A stretch of 35,481 nucleotides of DNA from Methylotenera sp. Its GTDB lineage: Bacteria > Pseudomonadota > Gammaproteobacteria > Burkholderiales > Methylophilaceae. The DNA lies in assembly GCA_009693255.1 (NCBI GenBank), contig SHXQ01000015.1, forward strand, positions 1 to 35,481, given 5' to 3'. Below, piece after piece: positions 19,501 to 30,000 of this stretch (its first letter is position 1; each line of letters starts with the position of its first letter). The notes beneath the pieces are model-generated. The model was not told the origin of the DNA, searched no databases, and saw only the letters and a list, made by a program, of their open reading frames with translations. The position numbers were made by a program, and so were the translations under genes.

Positions 19501-20509
19501 ACGGGCAACCGTAGAAAGTCGGGAATTCTCTGGTGATTTGCAATGGTTGAATCAAAATAACGGTAAATTTATTGCCCGCTTAAGCCATTTAAGCTTGCCA
19601 GAAGCCGCGCCAAACAAATTTAAACTGGCGACTAATGATGTTGTAGGAAAAGAAGTGATTGATCAAGAACAAGACTACCCAGCGCTTGATATCACCGCTG
19701 AAAATTTTGAGTTTAATAATAAAAATATAGGTTCCTTAGAGCTCATCGCCTCTCCACAAAACAATATCTGGAGCATTCAGAAACTCAAACTGACCAACAC
19801 TGACAGCATTATCTCGGCCGATGGGCAATGGCATAACTGGAAGAAAAATCCAAGCACTTACCTCAATGTCACTTGGGATATTAAGAATTTAGGTAACACG
19901 CTTAAAAATGTTGGCTATCCTGACACCATTAAAAACGGTGAAGGCTCACTGACCGGTCAACTGCAATGGGCTGGTGGTCCGCACCAGTTCAACCCGATTG
20001 AATTAAATGGCAACCTGCAACTGAGCATGAAAAAAGGCCAAATTTTAAAAGTACAACCTGGCGTTGGTCGGTTGTTAGGCTTACTTAGCTTACAGAGCCT
20101 GCCCCGCAGATTAACCTTAGATTTTAGAGATTTGTTCAGCAATGGCTTCGCCTTTGATAAAATCAATGCCAGTGCAAAAATTAATGACGGCATCATGACT
20201 AGCGATGATTTTGTCATGGCCGGTCCTGCGGCAGAGGTGAAGATTAAAGGCGAAACCAATTTACAAAAAGAAACCCAGCATTTAACGGTCAAAGTGCTGC
20301 CGCATGTGAGCGACAGCCTATCCCTCGTCGCACTGGCTGGCGGCCCGCTAGCAGGCGCTGTTGCATTTTTAGCGCAAAAAATATTAAAAGACCCGTTGAA
20401 TAAAATTGCTTCTAGTGAATATGAGATCATAGGCACTTGGGATAACCCGCAAGAAGTAAAAGCAAGTAAAAATAATGACGAGAAAACGAATCAATCCCCT
20501 ATTAATTAG
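16583..20509 (+). CDS. yhdP: YhdP-family AsmA-like envelope protein
   Basis: A very large (1308 aa) inner-membrane-anchored periplasmic protein of the AsmA/YhdP group. The N-terminal membrane helix spans about residues 8-33 (AFWLISIAVITLVFTALAIQ). The rest is long, beta-rich and repetitive, as expected for the chorein-like groove that moves phospholipids between inner and outer membrane; that role is established for E. coli YhdP, TamB and YdbH. The C-terminal AsmA-like region is recognisable (GVGRLLGLLSLQSLPRRLTLDFRDLF, then GPAAEVKIKGETNL). The yhdP-tldD neighbourhood is also seen in E. coli. A 199-base divergent spacer from yheS holds a GCAATATTGC palindrome (16520-16529) and no strong promoter. 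Confidence 0.94.
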   Translation: MVKKSLLLIYRLAFWLISIAVITLVFTALAIQFLVFPNIDHYKNNIATFASAATKQKVVIGNIKVGWQGFNPHLAVSNIDIYDAQNRPALQLKNTDVSLSWLSIPLLEPHLANLTVRTPELTIRRTSNGDIFVAGIRMQSPAKPDLANWLLRQTQFEVLNAKVIWLDEMRGAPALSLDKLNLQVISPPWKKLLKNHRLILSAVPSTGTLSPITINANVYGNDISQPTEWHGSAEAVLQNATLTAFKPWLDYSMLTHTVDLQSGTGSAQVKIQFAKAQVQSIASKVALDQVQMQFKANAEPVILNKLAGELRWKNAPTGQTFTVSHLSLSANNDLHLQDASGDYVNTLQGDDALHIKLTHIDLAFINAYLGQLPLTTDALEKIVGLSPTGKLDDLTLNWQGQQGATKSYQLQAKFNGLGILAYAKKPGFSNLSGEIKANQSTGKISLNSVNAILDFKNSLRWPIPVDQLAGDISWQVNGLVTHIQVSRLNISNPHLTGTINAEYLMDAVKGDALDLTAKFSKGDAKYALFYYPINLGQTTLHWLDTSILSGQLEDVNVTVKGRLADFPFVDGKNNLDPKLGLFRVTANIKNCEVEYGIGWPNIEGLGLAMLFEGKRMELNANAGRVLGNQIIKSKTTIAQLDADAPILNIVNELKGPVAEGIKFVNKSPVREVTQGFTEDLNTSGQGKLNLSLMIPMQNIESAQYKGLYQIYNGTMESPSIPTLTGIHGLLGFTESSLTAKNINASAFGSPLTFNINSGKDKIIYIAAKGKMNGATIKQILMSKNAGSTNTSPWGSGANYFTGSANWTSDITIQKPLVNIAINTDLFGLNSRLPIPFKKSVSEHLNLRINKKQTPNSDTINLSLGNRLAAKIIRAPENGQLKFDHGFVRFNANANANDLNTNLELGKVKGLQVYGNLDYLDADAWRRVLHDFSGGTTQEPLVVQKIALNINKLDIFDRRINQLKITNNTDKDGLRATVESREFSGDLQWLNQNNGKFIARLSHLSLPEAAPNKFKLATNDVVGKEVIDQEQDYPALDITAENFEFNNKNIGSLELIASPQNNIWSIQKLKLTNTDSIISADGQWHNWKKNPSTYLNVTWDIKNLGNTLKNVGYPDTIKNGEGSLTGQLQWAGGPHQFNPIELNGNLQLSMKKGQILKVQPGVGRLLGLLSLQSLPRRLTLDFRDLFSNGFAFDKINASAKINDGIMTSDDFVMAGPAAEVKIKGETNLQKETQHLTVKVLPHVSDSLSLVALAGGPLAGAVAFLAQKILKDPLNKIASSEYEIIGTWDNPQEVKASKNNDEKTNQSPIN

Positions 20510-20553
20510 CAGCCCTTGGTAGCACTTATTAACAAAAATATTTTGGATTAAAC

Positions 20554-21426
20554 ATGGCCATTACATCACGCTTAAAAACTACTAAAGCTCAATTGAGCAA
20601 CCTAGAGACGAGTCAAGACATTATTAAAATTGCCGCCATTCAAATGGCCTCTGGACCTCACGTTGCCGCCAATTTAAGTGAGGCTGAACGGCTTATTGAA
20701 ATTGCCGCAAATCAAGGGGCAAAACTGGTGGCGCTACCCGAATATTTTGCTCTTATGGGCTTTAAGGAAACTGACAAAGTGGCTGTACGCGAAGAAGAAG
20801 GCAAAGGGCCTATTCAAGACTTTTTGAAAAAAATGGCTAAAGAACATAAGATATGGCTAATTGGCGGCTCTGTGCCGCTGACGAGCAATTTTCCTAATAA
20901 AGTGCGGAATAGTTGCTTGGTCTATGATGACAAAGGCCTGCAAGTTGCCCGCTACGACAAAATTCACTTATTTGGCCTAGATTTAGGCAATGAACATTAC
21001 CATGAAGAAAAAACCATAGAATCTGGTAATACGGTTCAAGTGGTAGACACGCCTTTTGGTAAAATTGGTCTGTCCATCTGCTACGACTTACGCTTCCCTG
21101 AGCTTTACCGCGCCATGGGTGAAGTTAACATCATCGTGGTGCCATCGGCGTTTACTGACACCACCGGTAAAGCGCACTGGGAAACCTTAATTCGTGCGCG
21201 TGCCATAGAAAACCTAAGCTATGTGATTGCCCCTGCGCAAGGCGGCTACCATTTGTCTGGCCGTGAAACGCATGGCAACAGTATGATTGTTGATCCTTGG
21301 GGCGTCATTCTAGACCGACTACCGCGTGGCTCTGGCGTGGTCATCGCCACCATGAACCGACAATATCAACAAAGTCTAAGAAAAAGCCTGCCGGCTCTTA
21401 AGCACCGCACCATTACCTCCATATAA
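20554..21426 (+). CDS. Carbon-nitrogen hydrolase (nitrilase superfamily), Nit1/YbeM-like amidase
   Basis: A cytoplasmic amidase with the nitrilase catalytic triad Glu-Lys-Cys: E63 in LVALPEYFAL, K136 in RYDKIHLFGLDL and C176 in SICYDLRFPELYR. The KIHLF...CYDLRFPE pattern and the C-terminal ARAIENLSYVIAPAQGG plus HGNSMIVDPWG match Nit1-type enzymes, some of which hydrolyse deaminated glutathione; the substrate here is inferred. At 290 aa it is slightly long because the N-terminus has about 22 residues before the core (IIKIAAIQMASGP). It begins 44 bp after yhdP and is followed 37 bp later by tldD. Confidence 0.92.
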   Translation: MAITSRLKTTKAQLSNLETSQDIIKIAAIQMASGPHVAANLSEAERLIEIAANQGAKLVALPEYFALMGFKETDKVAVREEEGKGPIQDFLKKMAKEHKIWLIGGSVPLTSNFPNKVRNSCLVYDDKGLQVARYDKIHLFGLDLGNEHYHEEKTIESGNTVQVVDTPFGKIGLSICYDLRFPELYRAMGEVNIIVVPSAFTDTTGKAHWETLIRARAIENLSYVIAPAQGGYHLSGRETHGNSMIVDPWGVILDRLPRGSGVVIATMNRQYQQSLRKSLPALKHRTITSI

Positions 21427-21463
21427 GTTATTCTAAAACAAGCCAGAACAAACCGAAACTTCA

Positions 21464-22939
21464 ATGAAAATAGAACAATCCCCCACTGACAGCAACCTTA
21501 CGCTGGGCGCTCACTTTGATGCCGCCACAGAAGCCTTGCTTGCGCCTGCCAACTTAGATGTCACAACACTGCAAAATGTACTTGGTGACATGATGTCGCA
21601 CAAGATTGACTATGCCGATCTTTATTTTCAATACAGCAGAAGCGAAAGCTGGGGCTTAGAAGAAGGCCAAGTTAAATCAGGCAATTTTTCTATTGATCAA
21701 GGCGTTGGCGTGCGTGCCGTGAGTGGTGAAAAAACAGCTTTTGCCTACTCGGATGATATTACCTTAAGCGCATTACAAGAAGCGGCCAAGGCCACCAAAG
21801 CCATTGCCAGCTTAGGGGGCGAACAAAGCACAGGGGCTATCAGCAAGCGCCATGCCGCACAACTTTACCTGCCGCAAGATCCAATAGCTTCGCTCTCTGC
21901 CGAGGCAAAAGTAAAACTGCTTGAGCGCTTAGAGTCCTACGCCAGAAAAATAGACCCGCGTATTTCACAAGTCACTGCCTCCATTGCCGGCGAATATGAG
22001 GTCGTCATGGTAGCGCGCTTTGACGGCGTCATGGCGGCAGATGTGCGTCCCTTAGTGCGCTTATCGATTAATGTGATTGCCGAAAGCAATGGTCGTCGTG
22101 AACAAGGTTCAAGTGGTGGTGGTGGTCGTTTTGATTACAGCTATTTTACCGATGCAGTATTGCACGATTACGCACAAAAAGCCGTACACCAAGCCCTGAT
22201 CAACTTAGACGCCCGTCCTGCCCCTGCAGGGAGCATGACCGTCGTACTCGGCGCTGGTTGGCCTGGTATCTTATTGCATGAAGCAATTGGTCATGGCTTA
22301 GAAGGTGATTTTAATCGCAAAGGCAGCTCTGCGTTTAGCAATATGATAGGCCAGCAAGTGGCAGCACGCGGCATTACCATAGTTGATGATGGCACGATTG
22401 CTAATAGGCGCGGTTCACTGAGCATGGATGATGAAGGTAACCCGACGAACAGAACGATATTGATTGAAGATGGTATATTACGTGGTTATATTCAAGACAC
22501 GCTCAACGCCCGCTTAATGAACATGCCCGTCACCGGCAATGCCAGACGAGAAAGCTACGCGCATATACCGATGCCGCGCATGACCAACACTTATATGTTA
22601 AACGGCACGATGCCCCCCGAGGAAATTATTAAATCTGTTAAAAAAGGCCTGTATGCCGCCAATTTTGGCGGTGGGCAAGTCGATATTACCAGTGGTAAAT
22701 TCGTCTTCAGCACCTCAGAAGCCTACATGATAGAAGATGGCAAGATCACTTATCCGGTTAAAGGTGCCACATTGATTGGCAATGGTCCCGAGGTACTCAA
22801 GCGCGTGTCTATGATAGGCAATGACATGCAGCTTGATAGTGGTGTCGGCACTTGTGGCAAAGAAGGGCAAAGCGTACCAGTGGGTGTAGGTCAACCCACC
22901 CTTAAAATTGACGCACTCACTGTCGGCGGCACGGCTTAA
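21464..22939 (+). CDS. tldD: Metalloprotease subunit TldD
   Basis: The catalytic partner of TldE/PmbA in a cytoplasmic zinc protease that degrades unfolded peptides and processes microcin and CcdA-type substrates. The metal-binding motif HEAIGHGLEGDF (H272, E273, H277) is present, as are the glycine-rich segment EQGSSGGGGRFD before it and the C-terminal GTCGKEGQSVPVGVGQPTLKI that lines the active site. The 491 aa length is close to the family's usual length. No tldE/pmbA partner is in the window. Confidence 0.97.
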   Translation: MKIEQSPTDSNLTLGAHFDAATEALLAPANLDVTTLQNVLGDMMSHKIDYADLYFQYSRSESWGLEEGQVKSGNFSIDQGVGVRAVSGEKTAFAYSDDITLSALQEAAKATKAIASLGGEQSTGAISKRHAAQLYLPQDPIASLSAEAKVKLLERLESYARKIDPRISQVTASIAGEYEVVMVARFDGVMAADVRPLVRLSINVIAESNGRREQGSSGGGGRFDYSYFTDAVLHDYAQKAVHQALINLDARPAPAGSMTVVLGAGWPGILLHEAIGHGLEGDFNRKGSSAFSNMIGQQVAARGITIVDDGTIANRRGSLSMDDEGNPTNRTILIEDGILRGYIQDTLNARLMNMPVTGNARRESYAHIPMPRMTNTYMLNGTMPPEEIIKSVKKGLYAANFGGGQVDITSGKFVFSTSEAYMIEDGKITYPVKGATLIGNGPEVLKRVSMIGNDMQLDSGVGTCGKEGQSVPVGVGQPTLKIDALTVGGTA

Positions 22940-22992
22940 ACACTCGATTAAACAACGTACAACCTTAAAACTGTCACTTTAATATTTCACCT

Positions 22993-25900
22993 ATGATGCA
23001 AACTTCACTACCCATTCCTAAATCAGGGTCAGCCTCGCGCGTTGAGTTATCGACCCATGGCGAGGATGGATTAGCGCTAGCAGAGTTAGGGCTTAAACTT
23101 AAAGGTGACAGCCCGCCTAAACCGCTGGTAATTATTACCGCTAATGGTTTTGACGCACAGCGCTTGCTAGAAGAAATTCCCTACTTTGCGCCTACGCTTA
23201 GCGTACAGTTGTTGCCTGATTGGGAAACCTTGCCCTACGACCAGTTTTCACCGCACCCTGATTTAATTTCAGAGCGTTTAACCACCTTATACCAAATCGC
23301 CCAAAATGCTTGTGACATCATTATTGTGCCGCTGTCAACGGCGCTTATCCGCTTAAGCCCTAAAGCCTATTTAAGCGCGAATACCTTCATACTTAAAAAA
23401 GGCCAGACCCTTGATACCGAAGCCTTGCGTCGTCAGTGCGCCGAGGCGGGTTACCACCATGTTAGCCAAGTCATTAGCCATGGTGAATTTAGTGTACGCG
23501 GCGGCTTGGTCGATTTATTTCCTATGGGTTCGGCGCTACCCTACCGCCTTGATTTATTTGATGACGAAATTGAAACCATCCGCACGTTTGATGTGGATAC
23601 GCAACGCAGTTTGTACCCTGTGCCAGAAATTCGCTTATTGCCCGCACGGGAGTTTCCGCTGGATGGAGCAGGTATCGCGCTATTTCGTGGACAGTTTCGT
23701 GAGACTTTTGAAGGCGATCCGCAGCGGGCTAAAATTTATAAAGACGTCAGCAAAGGGGTGGCCTCTGGTGGTATTGAATGGTATTTACCCTTATTTTTTG
23801 CGCAAACTGCCACGTTTCTAGACTACCTGCCAAGCGCTTGTTTTCTTTGCCTACACGGTGATTTAGACCATAGCGCGCAACAATTTTGGCGCGAGGCACA
23901 ATCACGCTATAAAACGCTGGCACATGATGCAGAACGGCCTTTATTAACGCCTGAAAAACTGCTCATTAAAGCAGAAGATTTTTTTAGTGCTACACATCAA
24001 TTCACGCGCTTACTATTAAGCACCCCTAGCAAATCTACCGGCCTGCCAGCGCTAGATATTGAGCGTCGTGCTGAACAGCCCTTACATAAACTTCAAGGCT
24101 TTATCGCTGACTTTTCAGGGCGTATTTTAATCGCAGCCGAAAGCTTAGGCCGCCGTGAAACAATCTCGCAACTATTTACAGAACACAACCTACAACCCAC
24201 CATGATTGAAACGTGGGCAGATTTTGTCAATGCAAAAGACAAAGTTATGCTCGGTGTTGCGCCGCTACACCATGGCTTTGCAAATGCACCAAAACGCGGC
24301 AACATCGCCATTATCACCGAAGCCGAGCTCTATGCTGCGACGGTGCGCCAACAACGACGTCGTGAAAAAGAAAAATCCCGTAGCACCGAAGGCATGCTTA
24401 AAGACTTATCTGAGCTACGCATGGATGACCCTGTAGTGCATGAACAACATGGGGTGGGGCGCTATAAAGGCCTAGTGAATATTGATTTTGGCGAAGGTGA
24501 AACCGAGCTTTTATTATTGGAATACTTTGGCGACGACAAGTTATACGTACCGGTGTCGCAATTATTCTTAATTTCTCGTTATTCTGGTGGTCCACCAGAA
24601 TCCGCCCCCTTGCATCGTTTAGGCAGTGGTCATTGGGAAAAAGCGAAGAAAAAAGCCCTCAAACAAATTCGTGATACCGCCGCCGAACTGCTGAACTTAT
24701 ATGCCCAGCGCGCCTCACGACGTGGGCACGCTTTTACTTTAAGCCTGCATGATTATGAATCGTTCTGCGAGGGCTTTCCATTTGAAGAAACGCCAGATCA
24801 ATTAGAAGCCATTGAAAATGTCATTAAGGACATGCAGTCAGGCCGTCCAATGGACAGATTGGTCTGTGGCGATGTGGGCTTTGGTAAAACTGAAGTCGCC
24901 CTACGTGCCGCTTTTGTTGCGGTGATGGGCGGCAGACAAGTCGCCATACTGGTACCCACCACCCTATTGGCAGAGCAACATTTCAATAACTTTAAAGATC
25001 GCTTTGTTGACTGGCCGATTAAGATTGCAGAAATATCGCGCTTTAGAACGGCAAAAGAACAAAAAGAAGCGTTAGCCGGCTTAGAGGCTGGGCAAATTGA
25101 CATCATTATCGGCACACACCGATTGATTCAAAAAGACGTCAAGTTCAAAAATCTTGGTTTAGTGGTGTTAGATGAAGAGCATCGTTTTGGCGTGCGTCAA
25201 AAAGAGCAACTCAAGGCCTTGCGTGCCGAGGTGGATATCCTGACACTCACAGCAACGCCCATCCCACGTACGCTGAGCATGGCGATGGAAGGCTTACGCG
25301 AGTTTTCCATTATTACCACCCCACCGCAAAAACGGCTGAGTATTAAAACCTTCCATACCGATTATTCTGAAGGCATTATTCGCGAAGCAGCCATGCGTGA
25401 ATTCAAGCGTGGCGGGCAAGTATATTTTCTGCACAATGAAGTCGATACCATCCATTCCATGCGTGAGAAATTAGAGCGCATGTTGCCAGATGCTCGCATT
25501 GCTGTAGCGCATGGTCAGTTACGTGAGCGTGAGCTAGAGCACGTCATGCGTGACTTTTACAATCAGCGCTATAACCTGCTACTTTGCACCACCATTATTG
25601 AAACAGGCATTGATGTGCCGACCGCTAACACCATTATCTTAAACAAAGCCGACATGTTTGGTTTAGCGCAAATGCACCAACTGCGCGGGCGTGTCGGCCG
25701 ATCTCACCATCAAGCTTATGCTTATTTACTCACCGATCCAGACCGTAAAATTACCGTACAAGCACAAAAACGCCTGGATGCCATCCAGTTGATGGAAGAC
25801 TTGGGCGCAGGCTTTCACTTGGCCATGCACGACTTGGAAATTCGTGGTGCCGGCGAGTTATTGGGCGACAGCCAAAGCGGCGAGATGCAAGAAATTGGCT

Positions 25901-26415
25901 TTCACTTGTATTCCGATATGCTCAATCATGCCGTGAAACAGCTTAAAGCAGGTAAAGAACCTGACTTAAATGCACCGCTTGGCGTCACCACAGAAATCAA
26001 TCTACACACCCCGGCTTTGTTGACTACTAAATACTGCCCTGATGTGCATGAGCGCTTGGTGATTTATAAACGCCTAGCCAATTGTGTCGATGATGATGAC
26101 TTAGATAATATGCAAGAAGAGCTGATTGATCGTTTTGGCTTACTGCCAGAACAAGGCGAAGCACTGATTGCCTGCCATCGCTTACGCATTGCCGCCAAAG
26201 CCATTGGCATCATCAAAATTGATGCCAGCAGCGACGCCATTCAACTGCAATTTAACCCCAAAGCCGACATCGACCCGACCAAGCTAATAAACCTATTACA
26301 AAGGGACCGGCGTTGCCGCATGAATGGGCCTGATAAATTGCGCGTGACATTGGGCATAGTAGACATCAACTTGCGATCTGACTTTGTAAAGACACTGTTG
26401 AAAGAATTTATTTAG
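22993..26415 (+). CDS. mfd: Transcription-repair coupling factor Mfd
   Basis: Mfd removes RNA polymerase stalled at DNA lesions and recruits UvrA. The 1140-aa protein has all modules in order: an N-terminal UvrB-like region (QLLPDWETLPYDQFSPHPDLISERL), the RNA polymerase-interacting domain (HEQHGVGRYKGL, LLLEYFGDDKLYVPVSQ), and the RecG-like translocase. The translocase has Walker A GDVGFGKT (626-633), DEEH (727-730), TATPIPRTL and the LRGRVGRSHHQAYAYLL motif VI. A C-terminal D7 domain follows. The end lies nine bases from dedA, whose ribosome binding site overlaps the mfd stop. Confidence 0.98.
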   Translation: MMQTSLPIPKSGSASRVELSTHGEDGLALAELGLKLKGDSPPKPLVIITANGFDAQRLLEEIPYFAPTLSVQLLPDWETLPYDQFSPHPDLISERLTTLYQIAQNACDIIIVPLSTALIRLSPKAYLSANTFILKKGQTLDTEALRRQCAEAGYHHVSQVISHGEFSVRGGLVDLFPMGSALPYRLDLFDDEIETIRTFDVDTQRSLYPVPEIRLLPAREFPLDGAGIALFRGQFRETFEGDPQRAKIYKDVSKGVASGGIEWYLPLFFAQTATFLDYLPSACFLCLHGDLDHSAQQFWREAQSRYKTLAHDAERPLLTPEKLLIKAEDFFSATHQFTRLLLSTPSKSTGLPALDIERRAEQPLHKLQGFIADFSGRILIAAESLGRRETISQLFTEHNLQPTMIETWADFVNAKDKVMLGVAPLHHGFANAPKRGNIAIITEAELYAATVRQQRRREKEKSRSTEGMLKDLSELRMDDPVVHEQHGVGRYKGLVNIDFGEGETELLLLEYFGDDKLYVPVSQLFLISRYSGGPPESAPLHRLGSGHWEKAKKKALKQIRDTAAELLNLYAQRASRRGHAFTLSLHDYESFCEGFPFEETPDQLEAIENVIKDMQSGRPMDRLVCGDVGFGKTEVALRAAFVAVMGGRQVAILVPTTLLAEQHFNNFKDRFVDWPIKIAEISRFRTAKEQKEALAGLEAGQIDIIIGTHRLIQKDVKFKNLGLVVLDEEHRFGVRQKEQLKALRAEVDILTLTATPIPRTLSMAMEGLREFSIITTPPQKRLSIKTFHTDYSEGIIREAAMREFKRGGQVYFLHNEVDTIHSMREKLERMLPDARIAVAHGQLRERELEHVMRDFYNQRYNLLLCTTIIETGIDVPTANTIILNKADMFGLAQMHQLRGRVGRSHHQAYAYLLTDPDRKITVQAQKRLDAIQLMEDLGAGFHLAMHDLEIRGAGELLGDSQSGEMQEIGFHLYSDMLNHAVKQLKAGKEPDLNAPLGVTTEINLHTPALLTTKYCPDVHERLVIYKRLANCVDDDDLDNMQEELIDRFGLLPEQGEALIACHRLRIAAKAIGIIKIDASSDAIQLQFNPKADIDPTKLINLLQRDRRCRMNGPDKLRVTLGIVDINLRSDFVKTLLKEFI

Positions 26416-26424
26416 GATTCAATC

Positions 26425-27033
26425 ATGTTAGAAAAAATAATTGTCATCGTCGCCACATGGGTCATGAGCGTCATTTCAACCATGGGTTACGGCGGCATCG
26501 TCTTACTCATGGCAATCGAGTCGGCCTGCATTCCGCTACCGTCTGAAATCATTATGCCCTTTGCTGGCTTTTTGGTGTTTAAAGGCGTCATGAACTTATG
26601 GTTAGTGGCCTTAGCCGGCGCGCTTGGCTGTGTAGTGGGCTCAATACCGGCCTACTATGTGGGAATGTTTGGCGGCAGACCGTTGGCTGAAAAGTACGGA
26701 AAATATATATTGCTGTCTAAAAAAGATTTAGATCTTGCTGATCATTTATTTGATAAACATGGCGAAATTATTATCTTCATCGCTCGTATGTTGCCGGCAG
26801 TGCGCACTTTTATTGCTTTTCCAGCCGGTGTGATGCGTATGAATATGCCGAAATTTATCAGCTACACTTTTATTGGCTCATTCATTTGGTGCTGGCTATT
26901 GGCCTATGCGGGCATGAAATTTGGTGAAAATTGGGTCGGTCTAAAGGTCTATTTTCACCAGTTTCATTATTTGATTGTTGCGACGGGACTTGTTTTTGTC
27001 GCCTGGTACGTGCGACGTCATTTTAAGCATTAA
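26425..27033 (+). CDS. DedA-family inner-membrane protein
   Basis: A 202-aa polytopic protein of the DedA (VTT domain) family, inner-membrane transporters implicated in undecaprenyl-phosphate or phospholipid recycling and membrane homeostasis. Family residues are visible: E32 in MAIESACIPLPSE, E41, the glycine-rich region GCVVGSIPAYYVGMFGG, and the basic pair in FIARMLPAVRTF (R121, R127), which correspond to functionally important charged residues in E. coli YqjA/YghB as I recall them. AGGA overlapping the mfd stop serves as its ribosome binding site. Its last 11 bases overlap the convergent addA gene. Confidence 0.93.
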   Translation: MLEKIIVIVATWVMSVISTMGYGGIVLLMAIESACIPLPSEIIMPFAGFLVFKGVMNLWLVALAGALGCVVGSIPAYYVGMFGGRPLAEKYGKYILLSKKDLDLADHLFDKHGEIIIFIARMLPAVRTFIAFPAGVMRMNMPKFISYTFIGSFIWCWLLAYAGMKFGENWVGLKVYFHQFHYLIVATGLVFVAWYVRRHFKH

Positions 27034-30000
27034 AAAATAAATTCGACACCTCCACCAACTGACCTTGCGTTAAAAACAATACTGCGGTTTTAATCGGCAA
27101 GCCCCCACTAGCAAACAAGCTAGCATAGCGTTCTAGCTGCGGTCTATGCTGTTCTGCGACTTCTTTTAGATCAAGACTTTCATCAACATTACTCAGCTTG
27201 TAATCGACTATCCAGCGCGTGCCATTTTCAACAAAGGTACGGTCTAGTACATGCTTTTTAACCTCCATCTCTGTTGCCTGCATCAGGCTTAACTCACTTG
27301 CCGCCTGACTGTGATTTTTGAGTACCCACTGCCCCGCTTCGCTATTGAGCGTAGTCTGTAAAGCGTCCCGTACTGCTATTGCGCCTTGTTCAGCCAACTT
27401 TGCCGCATAACCTTGCCGCATCAGCCATTTCTGCATGGCGGGCAAACATTGCGTCCATCTTGACTGAGCCCAATCTTGCCTAGGCGTTTTTGCTATTAAT
27501 TCCATGTACAAATGCGCAAGTATGCCGCAATGCCGATGAAAATCCACGGCGCTCAAAATTTCGTTAACGCTTGCTGGTACGTTAGTCTCAGCACTAAACG
27601 ATGGGGATGCACCATATTTTTTAGCGTCATACTGACCTAGCCCTACTAAAAATTCCACTAAAAATTCACTGCTGTGCAAGCGCTGTAATTGTGGCTTAAA
27701 TTGGCTAATATCTAAGGTTGATGGCGTGGCTTCCTTGTTTTCTTGCACTGCCGCTTGCTGAAATTCAGCCGCTACCGCCGGCCACAACACGTGTAATAGT
27801 GAGTTTGCTTCTGGTTTAATTTCATCCGACAGATTGAGTTGTACACTAGCGATAAGATGCAATTGTCGCTCTGTACGCGTTGCCGCTACGTACAACAAAC
27901 GCACAATTTCATTGCTGGCGCGGGTTTTTTCTAGCGATTTTATATAGTCGTAAACGTTGGCAGACGCATTTTTTTTACTCACGCTTTTTACCGAATGTGG
28001 CGCCGCAATCAGGTGCAATTCATGATCTACCACCACCTCCTGCCATAACACCAATTCATTATCCGCCTGTCTAGGTTTGCGGTTAAGCGCAGGCAAAATT
28101 ACAGTATCAAACTCTAAGCCCTTAGATTTATGAATGGTTAAAAACTGCACACTACCATCGGCGTCTATGTCTGGTTTAGCGTAGAGTTTTTGCATGGCTA
28201 ATTCTAGTGCAGCAATATCCAGATGTCCGCTACAGCTTATTTTTTCGACCAAATCAAAAAATACTTGCACATCGCGGTTATCGCCCACGTCGACCAAGCA
28301 TTTGCCGCCACCGAGTTGCAGCCAAGTGCTCTCTAGCCAGCGGCGCACTGGCATTCGGCCTTGGCCATTAAACGCCTGGCTCAGCACACCTTTAACATGG
28401 GTTAAGCGCAACCGTCCATCTGCACTCATATGCTGCAAACGCGACTCGTCATGCATGGCCGACCAAATAGTGTCACGCTGATTATTTGCCGCCAGCGCAT
28501 GTAAGTCTGCCAAGGTCAGCCCACACCAAGGCGCACGCAACACATTGAGCCAATGCGTTCTATCCGCACGATGCAGCAAGGCGCACACCAGCGATAAAGC
28601 ATCTTGTACGGTTTGGCGCGCATTCAAATGCTCAATTTCTACCGCTTGAAAAGTTAAGTGGGCGTGATTTCGCCGAATTTCTGAGACCAGCTCTTTTAAA
28701 TGACTGCGATTACGCACTAGCACTGCAATTTTCTGCGCTGGTCTTACTTGCTGCGCATGCAGTTTAACGATTAAATCCGCCACATAACTAGCTTCTAGCT
28801 GCTTAATGTTGCTTGTTGTGTTGGCGTCACTAGCGCCGTCATCTTCTGTATTTTTAGTCGCCGCGGGTAAAATAAGTGGATGTATGACGACACCTTCGTT
28901 GGCGATGTGACTGCGTGTCGCGGTAAATTCTCGGTAACTAATCGCCCCTTGATTAACGCTATCACACGCTGGGAACACCTGCTTAAACGCCTGGTTTACC
29001 CAATCCACTACCGCAGGCTGAGAGCGGTTATTACGGCTTAATTGCAAGCGCGTCAGCGGCAAATGGCCGACGCCAAATTCACTGGCCTGTAAAAATAGAC
29101 CTACATCTGATTTACGAAAACGATAAATTGACTGCATGGGGTCGCCCACACAAAATAAGGTACGGCCGTCATCAGGCTGCCAACCCTCAATCAGTTTCTT
29201 TATCAAACCCATTTGCACGGGACTGGTATCTTGAAACTCGTCGATCAATAAATGTGAAATTTTATAATCTAGCTTTAGCGCCAAGTCAGTTGCACCCTGC
29301 TCATTTTCCAGTGCCTGCTGGGCACTTTGAGCAATCGCAACAAAATCAACCTCGCCCGCCGCTTGAAACACTGCCCACAAATGCGTGCTTGCTAGCATCA
29401 GCAACTTAGTCAGCGCCAGTATCACCTGCTGACTATCTGCCAGCGCGCTAATGGCCGGCAGATTGTAAATGTTATCCACCACATCACTACTTTCCAAGCA
29501 ATTAATAATGGCAAAAAAATCGTCTTTCTTGCTTTTATGCTCTTTATCAGCGGGAAAACCTTCTTTAACAGTAATTCGCTCACGATACTTACCTTTTTTA
29601 GTCAGCAATAAATTAGCCAACGCCCGCCACGCGATTAAGTCATCGGCATCCGCATTTAATGTTGTCTGCCAATCCAATAATGGTGCTATATCGGCATCGT
29701 GCGCTAAATTGCTCGCGGCAAAACGCGCCAACGGCATTAAGGCAGCTTGCACCCTAGCGGGTAACACTTGCAAAGCGACTTGTAAATCATCAGCAATTAA
29801 ACTTCTAAGCGCATGCTCGGTGCTTGCTAGCATGGCTTCAGGTTCAAGGCCGTGCAACCGCACCGCCATGGGCAGCCATTGATCACGCCTCGCCAGCATT
29901 TTGGCCAACAGCTCGGTTAATTTTTCCGCATTATTATCTAGGTAGCGCAAGGCGGTTGTCACAGTATCATCCGTCTTCGTTTCATGCATAATTTCGGCAA

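Noticed and set aside
19957-20436. 159-codon antisense frame inside yhdP (and other long antisense frames in mfd, addA and prfC)
   Set aside because: They lie opposite well-conserved genes and have low-complexity composition without motifs; they are reading-frame shadows.
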